A DNA stretch of 64,000 bases from positions 231,059-295,058 of the forward strand of contig JABTUJ010000001.1 in NCBI GenBank assembly GCA_015075445.1, given 5' to 3'. Shown here one piece after another: positions 37,381 to 47,485 of the stretch. The translations under genes were made by a program, and so were the position numbers. Numbering within the stretch: position 1 is the stretch's first letter; the number at the start of each line of letters is the position of its first letter. Below the pieces are notes generated by a model that saw nothing but the letters and a program-made list of their open reading frames with translations, did no database searches and was not told the origin of the DNA. This DNA is from Verrucomicrobiales bacterium (GTDB lineage Bacteria; Verrucomicrobiota; Verrucomicrobiia; Limisphaerales; J093).

Positions 37381-37551
37381 CGTTTTGGGGTCGCATCTTA
37401 ACATTTAACATTTCTCCCGGGACGAAGACCCCGGTTCCTTGCGTGGCCCGGCGCCGAGCGTCGACAACCTCCAAGCCGTACGCGGGCGGAGGCGGCGGTG
37501 ACATCGTCGTCGGGGCGCGAATGTTAAATGTTAAGATGCGACCCCAAAACG
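37381..37551. mobile_element. MITE-like element (family E) with 32-bp perfect terminal inverted repeats
   Basis: The left end 37381-37412 (starting CGTTTTGGGGTCGCATCTTA) and right end 37520-37551 are perfect reverse complements over 32 bp, around a 107-bp centre. The ends contain AACATTTAACATT. No target-site duplication is evident and no ORF is inside. A solitary end sits at 16352-16379. The rest of the gap 37336-37672 shows nothing recognisable. Confidence 0.85.
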
Positions 37552-37672
37552 GGGGAGCCCGCGCTTTTGTCGCTGTCAGGTCAGCGGGGGTTTCCCCGAG
37601 GGACGGGCGACAGAAAACCGAAACGAGACCCATCGAACACGAACCGGACCACCGGCTAGCACACGAAACCGT

Positions 37673-38290
37673 ATGAAGTACCATCCCCTCCTCCTCCTCG
37701 GACTCTTGACCGTATTGGGCGGCACGACGCAGGCCTCCCAGGAAGCGCTCGCCTCCAGCATGCAGGAGGCCCGCCTCGAAGCCACCCGCGCCAGCGAACA
37801 GCTCAAGGCCGCCCTGGAGGCCCTCAACGCGCTCACCAAACAGACCCAGGGCGATCTGCGACCCGCCTACGAGACCTTTGCCACCCAGGTCCCGAAGGTC
37901 GAGGCCGCCGCCACCTGGACCCGCGCGCGCGTCCAATGGATGCAAGGCGACGGACGCCGTTACTTCGGCGAGTGGCAGAAGACCGTGGACGGTCTGGGCA
38001 ACGAGTCCCTCCGGAAGAAGGCCCAGAAGCGCCTGGACGCCGTTCAGAAGAGCTACGACAAGGTCTTCACCACGTTTCAGGCTTCCGGTGAACAGTTCCG
38101 AGGGTTCCTCTCGGATCTGGGCGACATCCAGAAGACCCTGGCCCTGGACGTGACGCCGGGCGGCGTGAAAGCGGTCCGCAGCACGGTGAGCCATGCCAAC
38201 TGGAACTTCCGGGGTGTCAACCGGTCGATGCAGAGCGCGCTGAAGGAACTGCTGAAGACGGAGCAGGCCCTCTCGCCGGAGGCGAAGTAA
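37673..38290 (+). CDS. DUF2959-family exported coiled-coil protein
   Basis: 205 residues. A signal peptide ends near TTQASQ. The mature chain is helical throughout: QEARLEATRASEQLKAALEA, then YFGEWQKTVDGLGNESLRKK and a late HANWNFRGVNRSMQSALKEL. It matches the DUF2959 layout. Function is unknown; location is the periplasm. It is separated from the upstream signalling run by the MITE-like element. A strong hairpin follows its stop. Confidence 0.8.
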   Translation: MKYHPLLLLGLLTVLGGTTQASQEALASSMQEARLEATRASEQLKAALEALNALTKQTQGDLRPAYETFATQVPKVEAAATWTRARVQWMQGDGRRYFGEWQKTVDGLGNESLRKKAQKRLDAVQKSYDKVFTTFQASGEQFRGFLSDLGDIQKTLALDVTPGGVKAVRSTVSHANWNFRGVNRSMQSALKELLKTEQALSPEAK

Positions 38291-38303
38291 CCACCACGGG
38301 CAC

Positions 38304-38336
38304 AGCCACCCGGCCGGCCTTCGGCGCCGGGTGGCT
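38304..38336 (+). terminator. Strong hairpin, terminator-like
   Basis: AGCCACCCGGC (38304) pairs perfectly over 11 bp with GCCGGGTGGCT ending at 38336, around a short loop containing CTTCGG. It begins 14 bases after the DUF2959 stop. It has no T-tract, so it could also be an mRNA-stabilising structure. Confidence 0.5.
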
Positions 38337-38360
38337 GACCTGTCCGTCTGCCGCCCTGGC

Positions 38361-39026
38361 ATGTCCCACCCACCGGCCCTGGCCTCCTCGAAGCGGGTCC
38401 TCGACCCTTACGACCGGCTGTCGGAGGTGTTGTTCGGGCTGATCATGGTGCTCACGTTCACCGGTTCTCTGAGCATCGCCGAAACGGGTCGCGACGACGT
38501 CCGCACGATGTTGATCGGGGCGTTAGGCTGCAACCTGGCCTGGGGCCTCATCGACGGGGTCTTCTACCTCATGGGCTGCCTGGCGGAGCGGGGGCGCAAC
38601 CGGGCGCTGCTGCGGGCCGTACGCCGGGCCCCGGACGCGCCCCAGGCGCACCATCTCCTCGGCGACCTGCTCCCCCCGGCGTTGCTGCCGGTCCTGCTGC
38701 CGACCGATCTCGAGGTGCTGCGCGAGCGGATTCGCCAGGGTCCCGAACCGCTGCCACGGGTCCGCGTCCAACGCGAGGATTGGACCGGGGCGATCGGGGT
38801 GTTCCTGCTCGTGTTCTTTTCCACTTTTCCGGTGGTGATCCCGTTCCTGTTCATGACCCAGGCGCGGGGGGCATTGCGCGTCTCGAACCTGATCGCCATC
38901 GCAATGCTGTTCGGAACCGGCTGGGTGTTCGGGCGGATCACAGGCCGCGCTCCCTGGCTCGCGGGCGCGGTCATGGTGCTGCTGGGCGCCGCCCTGGTCG
39001 GACTCACCATCGCCTTGGGAGGCTAA
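38361..39026 (+). CDS. VIT1/CCC1-like integral membrane protein
   Basis: 221 residues from ATG 38361; an in-frame TTG at 38331 would overlap the upstream hairpin. An N-terminal helix with YDRLSEVLFGLIMVLTFTGS and CNLAWGLIDGVFYLMGCLAE resembles the first helices of VIT/CCC1-type iron/manganese transporters. A soluble helical loop comes next, then three more membrane segments (GVFLLVFFSTFPVVIPFLF, LIAIAMLFGTGWVFG and the C-terminal helix). The metal-binding loop residues of true VIT1 are not obvious, so the substrate is uncertain. The next gene starts two bases after its stop. Confidence 0.75.
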   Translation: MSHPPALASSKRVLDPYDRLSEVLFGLIMVLTFTGSLSIAETGRDDVRTMLIGALGCNLAWGLIDGVFYLMGCLAERGRNRALLRAVRRAPDAPQAHHLLGDLLPPALLPVLLPTDLEVLRERIRQGPEPLPRVRVQREDWTGAIGVFLLVFFSTFPVVIPFLFMTQARGALRVSNLIAIAMLFGTGWVFGRITGRAPWLAGAVMVLLGAALVGLTIALGG

Positions 39027-39028
39027 CC

Positions 39029-39712
39029 GTGCGCCGCTCCATCCTGCTTGTCCTGGTGTCGGTCTGTGGGTTGCCTGCGCTCGCCGGGGCGTTGGGGCAT
39101 CCGGAGATTGCGACCGACCGGCCTCCCCGCCCGGAACCTGCTCCCGTGGCGTTCGCCCCTCCCGCGGACGAGGCGTGGTCGTTCGGGGTTTCCGCGTTCG
39201 CGTACTTCGTGCCCGACGACCGGGACTACCTCCAGCCCACGATCACCGCCGACCGGGGGGGGCTGCACTTCGAGGCCCGGTATAATTACGAGGACCAGGA
39301 GACGGGCTCGGTCTGGTTCGGGGGCAACGTCTCGGGTGGTGAGGCGCTGGCGTGGGAACTGACCCCGATGATCGGAGGCGTGTTTGGCGCCACCACCGGC
39401 ATTGCGCCTGGCGTCAAGGCCTCGCTGAGTTGGTGGCGGCTCCAGCTCTATGTCGAGGGCGAATATGTGATGGACGCCGGCGACTCCGAGGGGACCTTCC
39501 TCTATGCCTGGACTGAACTGACACTCGCGCCCCTGGACTGGTTCCGCCTGGGCGTCGTCAGCCAGCGCACCCGCGCCTACGCATCAGACCTGGACATCCA
39601 GCGGGGGTTCCTGGTCGGCTTCAGCTACAAGCAGGTGGATCTGTCGGCGTACGTGTTTAACCCGGATGCGAGCGGTCCTCCGATCGTCCTCGCCTTGGCG
39701 GTAGTGTTCTGA
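39029..39712 (+). CDS. Exported beta-rich protein, probable outer-membrane barrel
   Basis: 227 residues from GTG 39029. A signal peptide ends near LPALAGA. The mature chain alternates polar and aromatic residues in strands (WSFGVSAFAYFVPDDRDYLQ, GLHFEARYNYEDQETGSVWF, LQLYVEGEYVMDAGD) and ends with IVLALAVVF, a terminal Phe as in BAM substrates. No named family is recognised. It is probably co-transcribed with the VIT-like membrane protein two bases upstream, but a joint role is only a guess. Confidence 0.75.
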   Translation: MRRSILLVLVSVCGLPALAGALGHPEIATDRPPRPEPAPVAFAPPADEAWSFGVSAFAYFVPDDRDYLQPTITADRGGLHFEARYNYEDQETGSVWFGGNVSGGEALAWELTPMIGGVFGATTGIAPGVKASLSWWRLQLYVEGEYVMDAGDSEGTFLYAWTELTLAPLDWFRLGVVSQRTRAYASDLDIQRGFLVGFSYKQVDLSAYVFNPDASGPPIVLALAVVF

Positions 39713-39733
39713 CGGTCCCAAACCCCTCATGCC

Positions 39734-40996
39734 ATGAACATCACGCTCCTGGGTGAACCGCGGTTCGCCTCTCCGATCCCCCGCACCGTCAGCGACACGC
39801 TACGGTTGCCGGAGAACATCCTGCTGGACCCGCCGACGCCTCCGGCGACCGGCTTGCAGTTCGAGTTGGCCGGGCCGCGCGCCCGGCTGTTCTTCGAGCC
39901 GGCCAAGACGCGCGCGGGCATCGTGACCTGTGGCGGCTTGTGTCCCGGCTTGAACAATGTCATCCGGTCCCTCTTCCTCGAACTGCGGCACGCCTACGGG
40001 GTGGGGGAAGTCCTGGGCTTCCAGGGCGGTTATCAGGGCCTGGATCCGGCGCGGGGCGGCGAACCGCTGGTCCTCACTCCGGAGTTCGTCGCCGGCATCC
40101 ACAAGGAGGGCGGCACGGTCCTGGGCACTTCGCGCGGGCCGGTGGACATCGGCGCGGCCGTGGAGAACCTGATCCGGCGCGGCATCAACATGCTGTTCAC
40201 GATCGGCGGCGACGGAACGCAGCGCGGCGGCAACGACCTGTTCCAGGAGGCGCGGCGCCGCGGCCATGCGCTGGCGGTGGTGGGGATTCCCAAAACGATC
40301 GACAACGATGTGGCCTTCGTGGCACGGACGTTCGGTTATCTGACCGCGGTCGAGGAGGCGGCCAAGGTCCTGCACCGCGCCCACACCGAGGCGTGCAGCG
40401 TGCCAAACGGCGTTTCCCTGGTGAAACTGATGGGTCGCCACGCGGGTTTCATCGCCGCGGGCGCCACGGTGGCGAGTCAGGATGTGAACTTCACGCTCGT
40501 GCCGGAAGTGCCCTTCAAGCTGGATGGCCCGCGGGGCTTCCTCGCGGCCCTCGAACATCGTGTCCGCCAACGGGGCCATGCCGTGGTCGTGGTGGCCGAG
40601 GGGGCGGGGCAGGAACTGCTTGCCAGCGGTGAGGTGGCGCGCGACGCCTCGGGCAACGTCAGGCTGCAGGACATCGGGCTTTTCCTGCGGCAGCGGATCG
40701 AGGACCACTTCCAGGCCGTGGGCGTTCCCCTGGTGATGCGTTACTTCGATCCGAGCTACCTCGTTCGCAGCAGCCCCGCCAACGCCGAGGACGCGATCCT
40801 CACTGACCTGTTTGCGCGCCACGCCGTCCATGCGGCGATGGCGGGCAAGACCGGCCTCGTCATCGGCTTTCTCCACGGCCAGTTCATTCATGTGCCCATC
40901 GAACTGCTGGCCAGCCGCAAGAAGCAGATGGACCCGGACGGCTTTGTCTGGAGCGCCGTGCTGGCGGCGACCGGCCAACCCGAGCGATTCGAGTAA
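39734..40996 (+). CDS. pfkA: 6-phosphofructokinase, plant-like/group with Gly-Lys signature
   Basis: 420 residues. An 80-residue N-terminal extension precedes the core: GIVTCGGLCPGLNNVIRSLF, GFQGGYQGL, TIGGDGTQRGGNDL with GGDGT at 158-162, GIPKTIDNDVAF with Lys187, and VSLVKLMGRHAGFIAAGA. Gly in the first motif points to ATP, whereas Lys in the second is usual in PPi enzymes; the same mix is known in plant ATP-PFKs. The reaction is fructose 6-phosphate to fructose 1,6-bisphosphate. The next gene, a D-2-hydroxyacid dehydrogenase, starts 9 bases later and pyruvate kinase follows, a compact glycolytic set. Confidence 0.92.
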   Translation: MNITLLGEPRFASPIPRTVSDTLRLPENILLDPPTPPATGLQFELAGPRARLFFEPAKTRAGIVTCGGLCPGLNNVIRSLFLELRHAYGVGEVLGFQGGYQGLDPARGGEPLVLTPEFVAGIHKEGGTVLGTSRGPVDIGAAVENLIRRGINMLFTIGGDGTQRGGNDLFQEARRRGHALAVVGIPKTIDNDVAFVARTFGYLTAVEEAAKVLHRAHTEACSVPNGVSLVKLMGRHAGFIAAGATVASQDVNFTLVPEVPFKLDGPRGFLAALEHRVRQRGHAVVVVAEGAGQELLASGEVARDASGNVRLQDIGLFLRQRIEDHFQAVGVPLVMRYFDPSYLVRSSPANAEDAILTDLFARHAVHAAMAGKTGLVIGFLHGQFIHVPIELLASRKKQMDPDGFVWSAVLAATGQPERFE

Positions 40997-41005
40997 ACGC
41001 TTCCC

Positions 41006-42007
41006 ATGATCACTACCGCCGTTTACGACACGCGGCCCTACGACCGCGAACATCTGCAACGCGCCAGCCGCGACAGCGACGTCGAGTGGCGCTTCCTCGA
41101 CTTCCGGTTGACGCGCGAGACCGCCGCGCTGGCCCAGGGGGCGCGGGCGGTGTGTGTGTTCGTGAACGACGAAGTGGACCGGGCGTGTCTCGAGACCCTC
41201 GCCGGTCACGGCATCGCGTTGGTGGCCCTGCGCTGCACGGGCTTCAACAACGTCGATCTCGCCGCCGCGAAGGCGCTGGGACTCACCGTCACGCGCGTCC
41301 CGGTGTACTCGCCGCACGCCGTGGCCGAGCATGCCGTGGCGTTGCTCCTGACGCTCAACCGCAAGATCCATCGCGCGTTCAGCCGAGTGCGCGAACTCAA
41401 CTTCTCGCTGAACGGCCTCGTGGGCTTCGATCTGCACGGCAAGACGGCGGGCATCGTCGGCACCGGCAAGATCGGCCGCATCGTCGCCCAGATCCTCCAC
41501 GGCTTCGGCATGAAGGTCCTCGCCTTCGATCCGTTTCCCGACGCGAACTGGGCCAACCGCTCGGGGGTGACCTATGTGGACGCCGCCTCGCTCGCCGGGT
41601 TCAGCGACGTGGTCTCGCTGCACATCCCGCTCACGCCCGAAACCAAGCACCTCATCCGGCAGGAAACGCTCGACCTGATGAAGCCCGGCGCCATCCTCAT
41701 CAACGTGAGCCGGGGCGCGCTGATCGACACCACCGCGCTGATCGGGGCCCTGAAATCCGGTCGCCTCGGCGGCGTAGCCCTCGACGTCTACGAGGAGGAG
41801 GAGGGGATTTTCTTTGAGGACTTGTCCGGCCAGGTCCTCCAGGACGACGAGCTCGCCCGGCTGCTCACGTTCCCCAACGTCCTCATCACCTCGCACCAGG
41901 CCTTCCTCACCCGCGAAGCGCTCACCGACATCGCCCGCACAACCGTGGACAACCTCCAGGCACTGGACGCCGGCACGCCGTTCGTCGGAGGTTCGGTCCT
42001 CACTTGA
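41006..42007 (+). CDS. D-lactate dehydrogenase-type 2-hydroxyacid dehydrogenase
   Basis: 333 residues. Rossmann motif GIVGTGKIGRIVAQ (GTGKIG 152-157), catalytic Arg in INVSRGALIDT, Glu in the DVYEEEEG region and His297 in ITSHQAFLT. ALRCTGFNNVDL and PVYSPHAVAEHAVALLL are typical of fermentative D-LDH (LdhA type). It should reduce pyruvate to D-lactate with NADH. Its position between phosphofructokinase and pyruvate kinase supports a role at the end of glycolysis. Cytoplasmic. Confidence 0.92.
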   Translation: MITTAVYDTRPYDREHLQRASRDSDVEWRFLDFRLTRETAALAQGARAVCVFVNDEVDRACLETLAGHGIALVALRCTGFNNVDLAAAKALGLTVTRVPVYSPHAVAEHAVALLLTLNRKIHRAFSRVRELNFSLNGLVGFDLHGKTAGIVGTGKIGRIVAQILHGFGMKVLAFDPFPDANWANRSGVTYVDAASLAGFSDVVSLHIPLTPETKHLIRQETLDLMKPGAILINVSRGALIDTTALIGALKSGRLGGVALDVYEEEEGIFFEDLSGQVLQDDELARLLTFPNVLITSHQAFLTREALTDIARTTVDNLQALDAGTPFVGGSVLT

Positions 42008-42015
42008 ACCCCGCC

Positions 42016-43476
42016 ATGAAACTCCCCGCCCACAAGACCAAAATCGTCGCCACCATCGGCCCCGCGTCCGAGTCCCCCGCGATGCTCGAACGCCTCCTCC
42101 GCGCGGGGTTGAACGTGGCCCGGCTCAACTTCTCGCACGGCGACTTCCCGAGTCACGCCGAACGCATCGCCCGTCTCCGCGCTGCGGAGCAGGCCACGGG
42201 GCGGCGGGTGGCCATCATGGCCGATCTGCCGGGACCCAAGATGCGGATTGGCCGGCTCGAACCCGAGCCGGTCCAATTGCTGGCCGGCGAGCGGTTCACG
42301 TTGACCGTCGAGGAGGTCACCGGCAACGCGGAGCGGGTGTCGGTGAGTTTCGACCGGCTGCCGCGCGTGGTCAAATCGGGCGACCGGCTCTTCCTCAACG
42401 ACGGCCTGGTGCAACTCGTCGTCGAGCGCGTCGCGGGTCCGGACGTGCCCTGCCTGGTGGCCGTGGGCGGTGAGCTGCGCTCGCGCAAGGGGCTGAACCT
42501 GCCGGGCATCAACCTGGGCATCAGCGCCTTCACGGACCATGACCGGCGCTGCCTCGAGTTCGCCCTGGCCCACGGGGTCGATGCGGTCAGCCAGTCGTTT
42601 GTTGAGACCGCGGCGGACGTCGAGGCCGTGCGGGCCGCCGCCCGGGAGTTGGGCCGCCAGCCGTTCATCATCGCCAAGATCGAGCGGAGCGACGCCCTCC
42701 AGCACTTCGACGAGATCCTGCGCGCGGCCGACGGCATCATGGTGGCCCGGGGGGATCTGGGCGTCGAGGTGCCGATCGAGGAGATGGCCATCCTCCAGAA
42801 ACAGCTCATCGCCCGCGCGAGCCTCGCCGGCAAACCGGTCATCACCGCCACCCAGATGCTCGAGTCCATGACGACCAGCCGCCTGCCAACCCGCGCCGAG
42901 GCCACCGACGTCGCCAATGCCATCCTCGATGGTACCGACTGCCTCATGCTCTCGGGAGAGTCCGCCATGGGGAAATTCCCCGAGGAAGCCGTCGCCATGC
43001 TGGCCCGGATCGCCGCGTACACCGAGGCGCACCGCCCGCCCACGCGCCTGGAAGCCCTGAAAGCGGTGGCCCACCAGGAAACGCCTGCGTCCGCCGCCGA
43101 AGCCATTTCCGCGGTCGTCGAGCATGCCCTCGAAACCGTGCCGTGCGCGGCGGTGTTCGTGCCCACCCGCACCGGCACCACCGCCCGGATGATCTCCCGC
43201 TTCAACCCGCCGGTCTGGATCGTCGCGCTCAGCCACGACCCGGCGGTGTGCCGCGGCCTGGCCTTCTCCTACGGCGTTCACGCCGTGCCGCTGACCGACG
43301 AACCCGCCGACTGGCGCGAGTTCGCCCGCACCTGGCTGCGGGACCGCGAGATGCCAGGGAACGTGGCGATGCTCGTCGCCGGTCCCTCCACCCGTCATCC
43401 GGACGCCAACCACCGGATCGAATTCCTGCGGGTCGCCGACAAGCCCGCGTCGCAAACCCCCGCATCGCCTGCATGA
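42016..43476 (+). CDS. pyk: Pyruvate kinase
   Basis: 486 residues from ATG 42016; a TTG at 42004 overlapping the previous stop would add four residues. TKIVATIGPASESP and ARLNFSHGDF at the N-terminus, ADLPGPKMRIG, then the barrel motifs FIIAKIERSDAL, IMVARGDLGVEVPIEEM and VITATQMLESM. The C-terminal domain has CAAVFVPTRTGTTARMISRF. The reaction is phosphoenolpyruvate plus ADP to pyruvate plus ATP. It is the last gene of the pfk-ldh-pyk set; a repeat island follows. Confidence 0.95.
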   Translation: MKLPAHKTKIVATIGPASESPAMLERLLRAGLNVARLNFSHGDFPSHAERIARLRAAEQATGRRVAIMADLPGPKMRIGRLEPEPVQLLAGERFTLTVEEVTGNAERVSVSFDRLPRVVKSGDRLFLNDGLVQLVVERVAGPDVPCLVAVGGELRSRKGLNLPGINLGISAFTDHDRRCLEFALAHGVDAVSQSFVETAADVEAVRAAARELGRQPFIIAKIERSDALQHFDEILRAADGIMVARGDLGVEVPIEEMAILQKQLIARASLAGKPVITATQMLESMTTSRLPTRAEATDVANAILDGTDCLMLSGESAMGKFPEEAVAMLARIAAYTEAHRPPTRLEALKAVAHQETPASAAEAISAVVEHALETVPCAAVFVPTRTGTTARMISRFNPPVWIVALSHDPAVCRGLAFSYGVHAVPLTDEPADWREFARTWLRDREMPGNVAMLVAGPSTRHPDANHRIEFLRVADKPASQTPASPA

Positions 43477-43852
43477 AACCCCGTTCGTTCCCCCGCCGGT
43501 CGTCCGCTCGGAATGGAGTCTTGGAGCCCGGAGCTGCAGGCGGGACGCCTGCACCACACGGTTCATGGGAAGCGGACTGTTCCTCTTGGGCCTGCTCAGG
43601 GGCGATCCCCCTGGTGGAGCAAAGGGCGCAGGCAGACGAAGTTCAAAGTTCAAAGTCCAAGACTCAAGGGAAGTTCCAGGATTCAATGGAAGAAGTCCGG
43701 CTCAACGGTGGCCAGCCTGCCCAGGGGTGCCTGGGTCACCGCCCTGGGCGCGGCGCGCAGCGTATGGAGTGCGCCGGCTTGCAGCGGCGCTTTGCGGGAC
43801 GAAGCTGCAGGCGGGAGGCCCGCACCACAGGGTCACGGAGCGCCTCCCTCAA

Positions 43853-43931
43853 CCCCATTCCCGATGTTCGTAATCGGTGGAGGAAGTCGCCGGCTTGGAT
43901 TCTCCGCCGATTACGAACATCGGGGATGGGG
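43853..43931. repeat. Inverted-repeat element, 29-bp arms
   Basis: Arms 43853-43881 and 43903-43931 are reverse complements with two mismatches around a 21-bp loop. The arm core is CCGATGTTCGTAATCGG. No second copy is seen in the window. Confidence 0.85.
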
Positions 43932-43980
43932 GAAGTGACGTGGTTCTCTTGGATCTGCTCAGGGGCCGTGAACCCTTCCC

Positions 43981-44033
43981 GCCGGGTCGGGGGACCCGGC
44001 CTACAGGTTGTAGGCCCGGTGCCCTCACCGGGC
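43981..44033. repeat. Family F: two tandem GC-rich hairpins
   Basis: GCCGGGTC-GGGG-GACCCGGC (43981-44000) and GCCCGGTG-CCCT-CACCGGGC (44014-44033), each an 8-bp perfect stem with a 4-base loop, joined by CTACAGGTTGTAG. They end 27 bases before the GTG at 44061. A related hairpin closes the array at 55404-55525. Confidence 0.85.
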
Positions 44034-44060
44034 GGTTCCTGGGAAGCGCCTCGCCGATTC

Positions 44061-44897
44061 GTGGGACGCCGTGCTCTCCCGACGGCTCTCGTCGTCATCG
44101 CGGCCGTCCTGGTCTCGTGCTTGGCTGCGGTCGCAGAGCCAGTCGAGGCCCCTCCGCCATTCCTCAGTCCGGAACTGAAGGTGCAGGACGATCCGACCCT
44201 GCTGCTCCGTCGCGCGTGGGCTGATACGGAATGGAACCACTTCAAGGATGATCGCGAAGATCTCAAGCTGGAGCTCGGCGGCCTCTGGTCATGGCGCGTC
44301 TCGGAGCGGCAGGAATGGGCCGTGCAACTCAAGCTGCCGGTAGCGGGCCATGTGGCGGGTGAGGCGGAGGGCGACGCCGACGCCCTGGGTCTGGGAGACA
44401 TCGAGGTGGGGACCGGCACCGCGTTCCGGCTCGGCCATGCCTGGCGCACCGGCGGCGGCCTGGAATTGCGCACGCCTTCGGCCACCGACGACGTGCTCGG
44501 GGACAACGTCTGGAGACTCAAGCCCTTCTGGGCCGTTGCCTGGGATGCGACCGGCTGGCTCACGTTGACTCCCCGGGTGGAGTACAACGACTCCTTCGCC
44601 GAGGAATCCGGTGTGCTCCCGCAGGAATACCTGGAGATGTACCTGCCGGCCACTTTCGGTCTGTCGCGGGGCTGGTCGGTGTCTACCCGTTACGAGACCA
44701 AGGTGGACCTCGAACGGAACGATGAATGGACCCATTCGGCTAAGCTCGTCCTGGCCAAACAACTCGAGCGACTGCCCCTGAGCTTCGCCGTCTCGCTCAA
44801 GAAGTCCTTTGACGGGGGCGACAAGCAGTTCCAGCTCAACTTCACGACCACGTACTTCTTCCGCACCACGAAACGCGAGACATTGGGAGTCCGCTGA
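44061..44897 (+). CDS. Exported outer-membrane beta-barrel-like protein
   Basis: 278 residues from GTG 44061; upstream sequence in the same frame is repeat. A signal peptide ends near AAVAEPVE. The rest is strand-rich with alternating residues: LKLELGGLWSWRVSERQEWA, VGTGTAFRLGHAWRTGGGLE, WLTLTPRVEYNDSF and a last strand FQLNFTTTYFF followed by a short polar tail. It resembles transporter-type or MipA-like barrels without a clear family match. It stands alone between the repeat island and the 14-bp repeats before glgP. Confidence 0.75.
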   Translation: MGRRALPTALVVIAAVLVSCLAAVAEPVEAPPPFLSPELKVQDDPTLLLRRAWADTEWNHFKDDREDLKLELGGLWSWRVSERQEWAVQLKLPVAGHVAGEAEGDADALGLGDIEVGTGTAFRLGHAWRTGGGLELRTPSATDDVLGDNVWRLKPFWAVAWDATGWLTLTPRVEYNDSFAEESGVLPQEYLEMYLPATFGLSRGWSVSTRYETKVDLERNDEWTHSAKLVLAKQLERLPLSFAVSLKKSFDGGDKQFQLNFTTTYFFRTTKRETLGVR

Positions 44898-44916
44898 CTG
44901 CCTCCTTTTCGCCTGC

Positions 44917-44958
44917 CGCTCAACGCCCAACGCTCAACGCCCAACGCTCAACGTCCAA
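44917..44958. repeat. Three tandem copies of a 14-bp unit before glgP
   Basis: Unit CGCTCAACGCCCAA at 44917, 44931 and 44945, the last with one change. The array ends 19 bases before the glgP start at 44978, so it lies in the leader or promoter. Confidence 0.9.
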
Positions 44959-44977
44959 TCTTCAACTGTTGTTACCC

Positions 44978-47481
<2,504 letters not shown>

Positions 47482-47485
<4 letters not shown>

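Larger units (their letters stand above)
43531..44034. repeat. Composite repeat island with fragments of at least five families
   Basis: The 584-bp gap 43477-44060 holds, in order: a family A copy (43531-43574), a family B copy (43641-43722), half of family C (43751-43795), another family A piece (43803-43838), a 79-bp inverted element (43853-43931) and two tandem hairpins (43981-44033). A long open frame across it, joined to the next gene, is repeat-derived. Confidence 0.85.

Noticed and set aside
38304-38336. Classical intrinsic terminator.
   Set aside because: The hairpin is strong, but no T-run follows, so only a terminator-like label at moderate confidence is kept.
43513-43938. Open frames of 100-140 codons in the repeat island.
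   Set aside because: They are made entirely of repeat fragments also found in other, unrelated places in the window.
43143-44060. Long 5' extension of the outer-membrane protein at 44061.
   Set aside because: It overlaps the pyk 3' end in another frame and runs through five repeat pieces; the signal peptide begins at GTG 44061.
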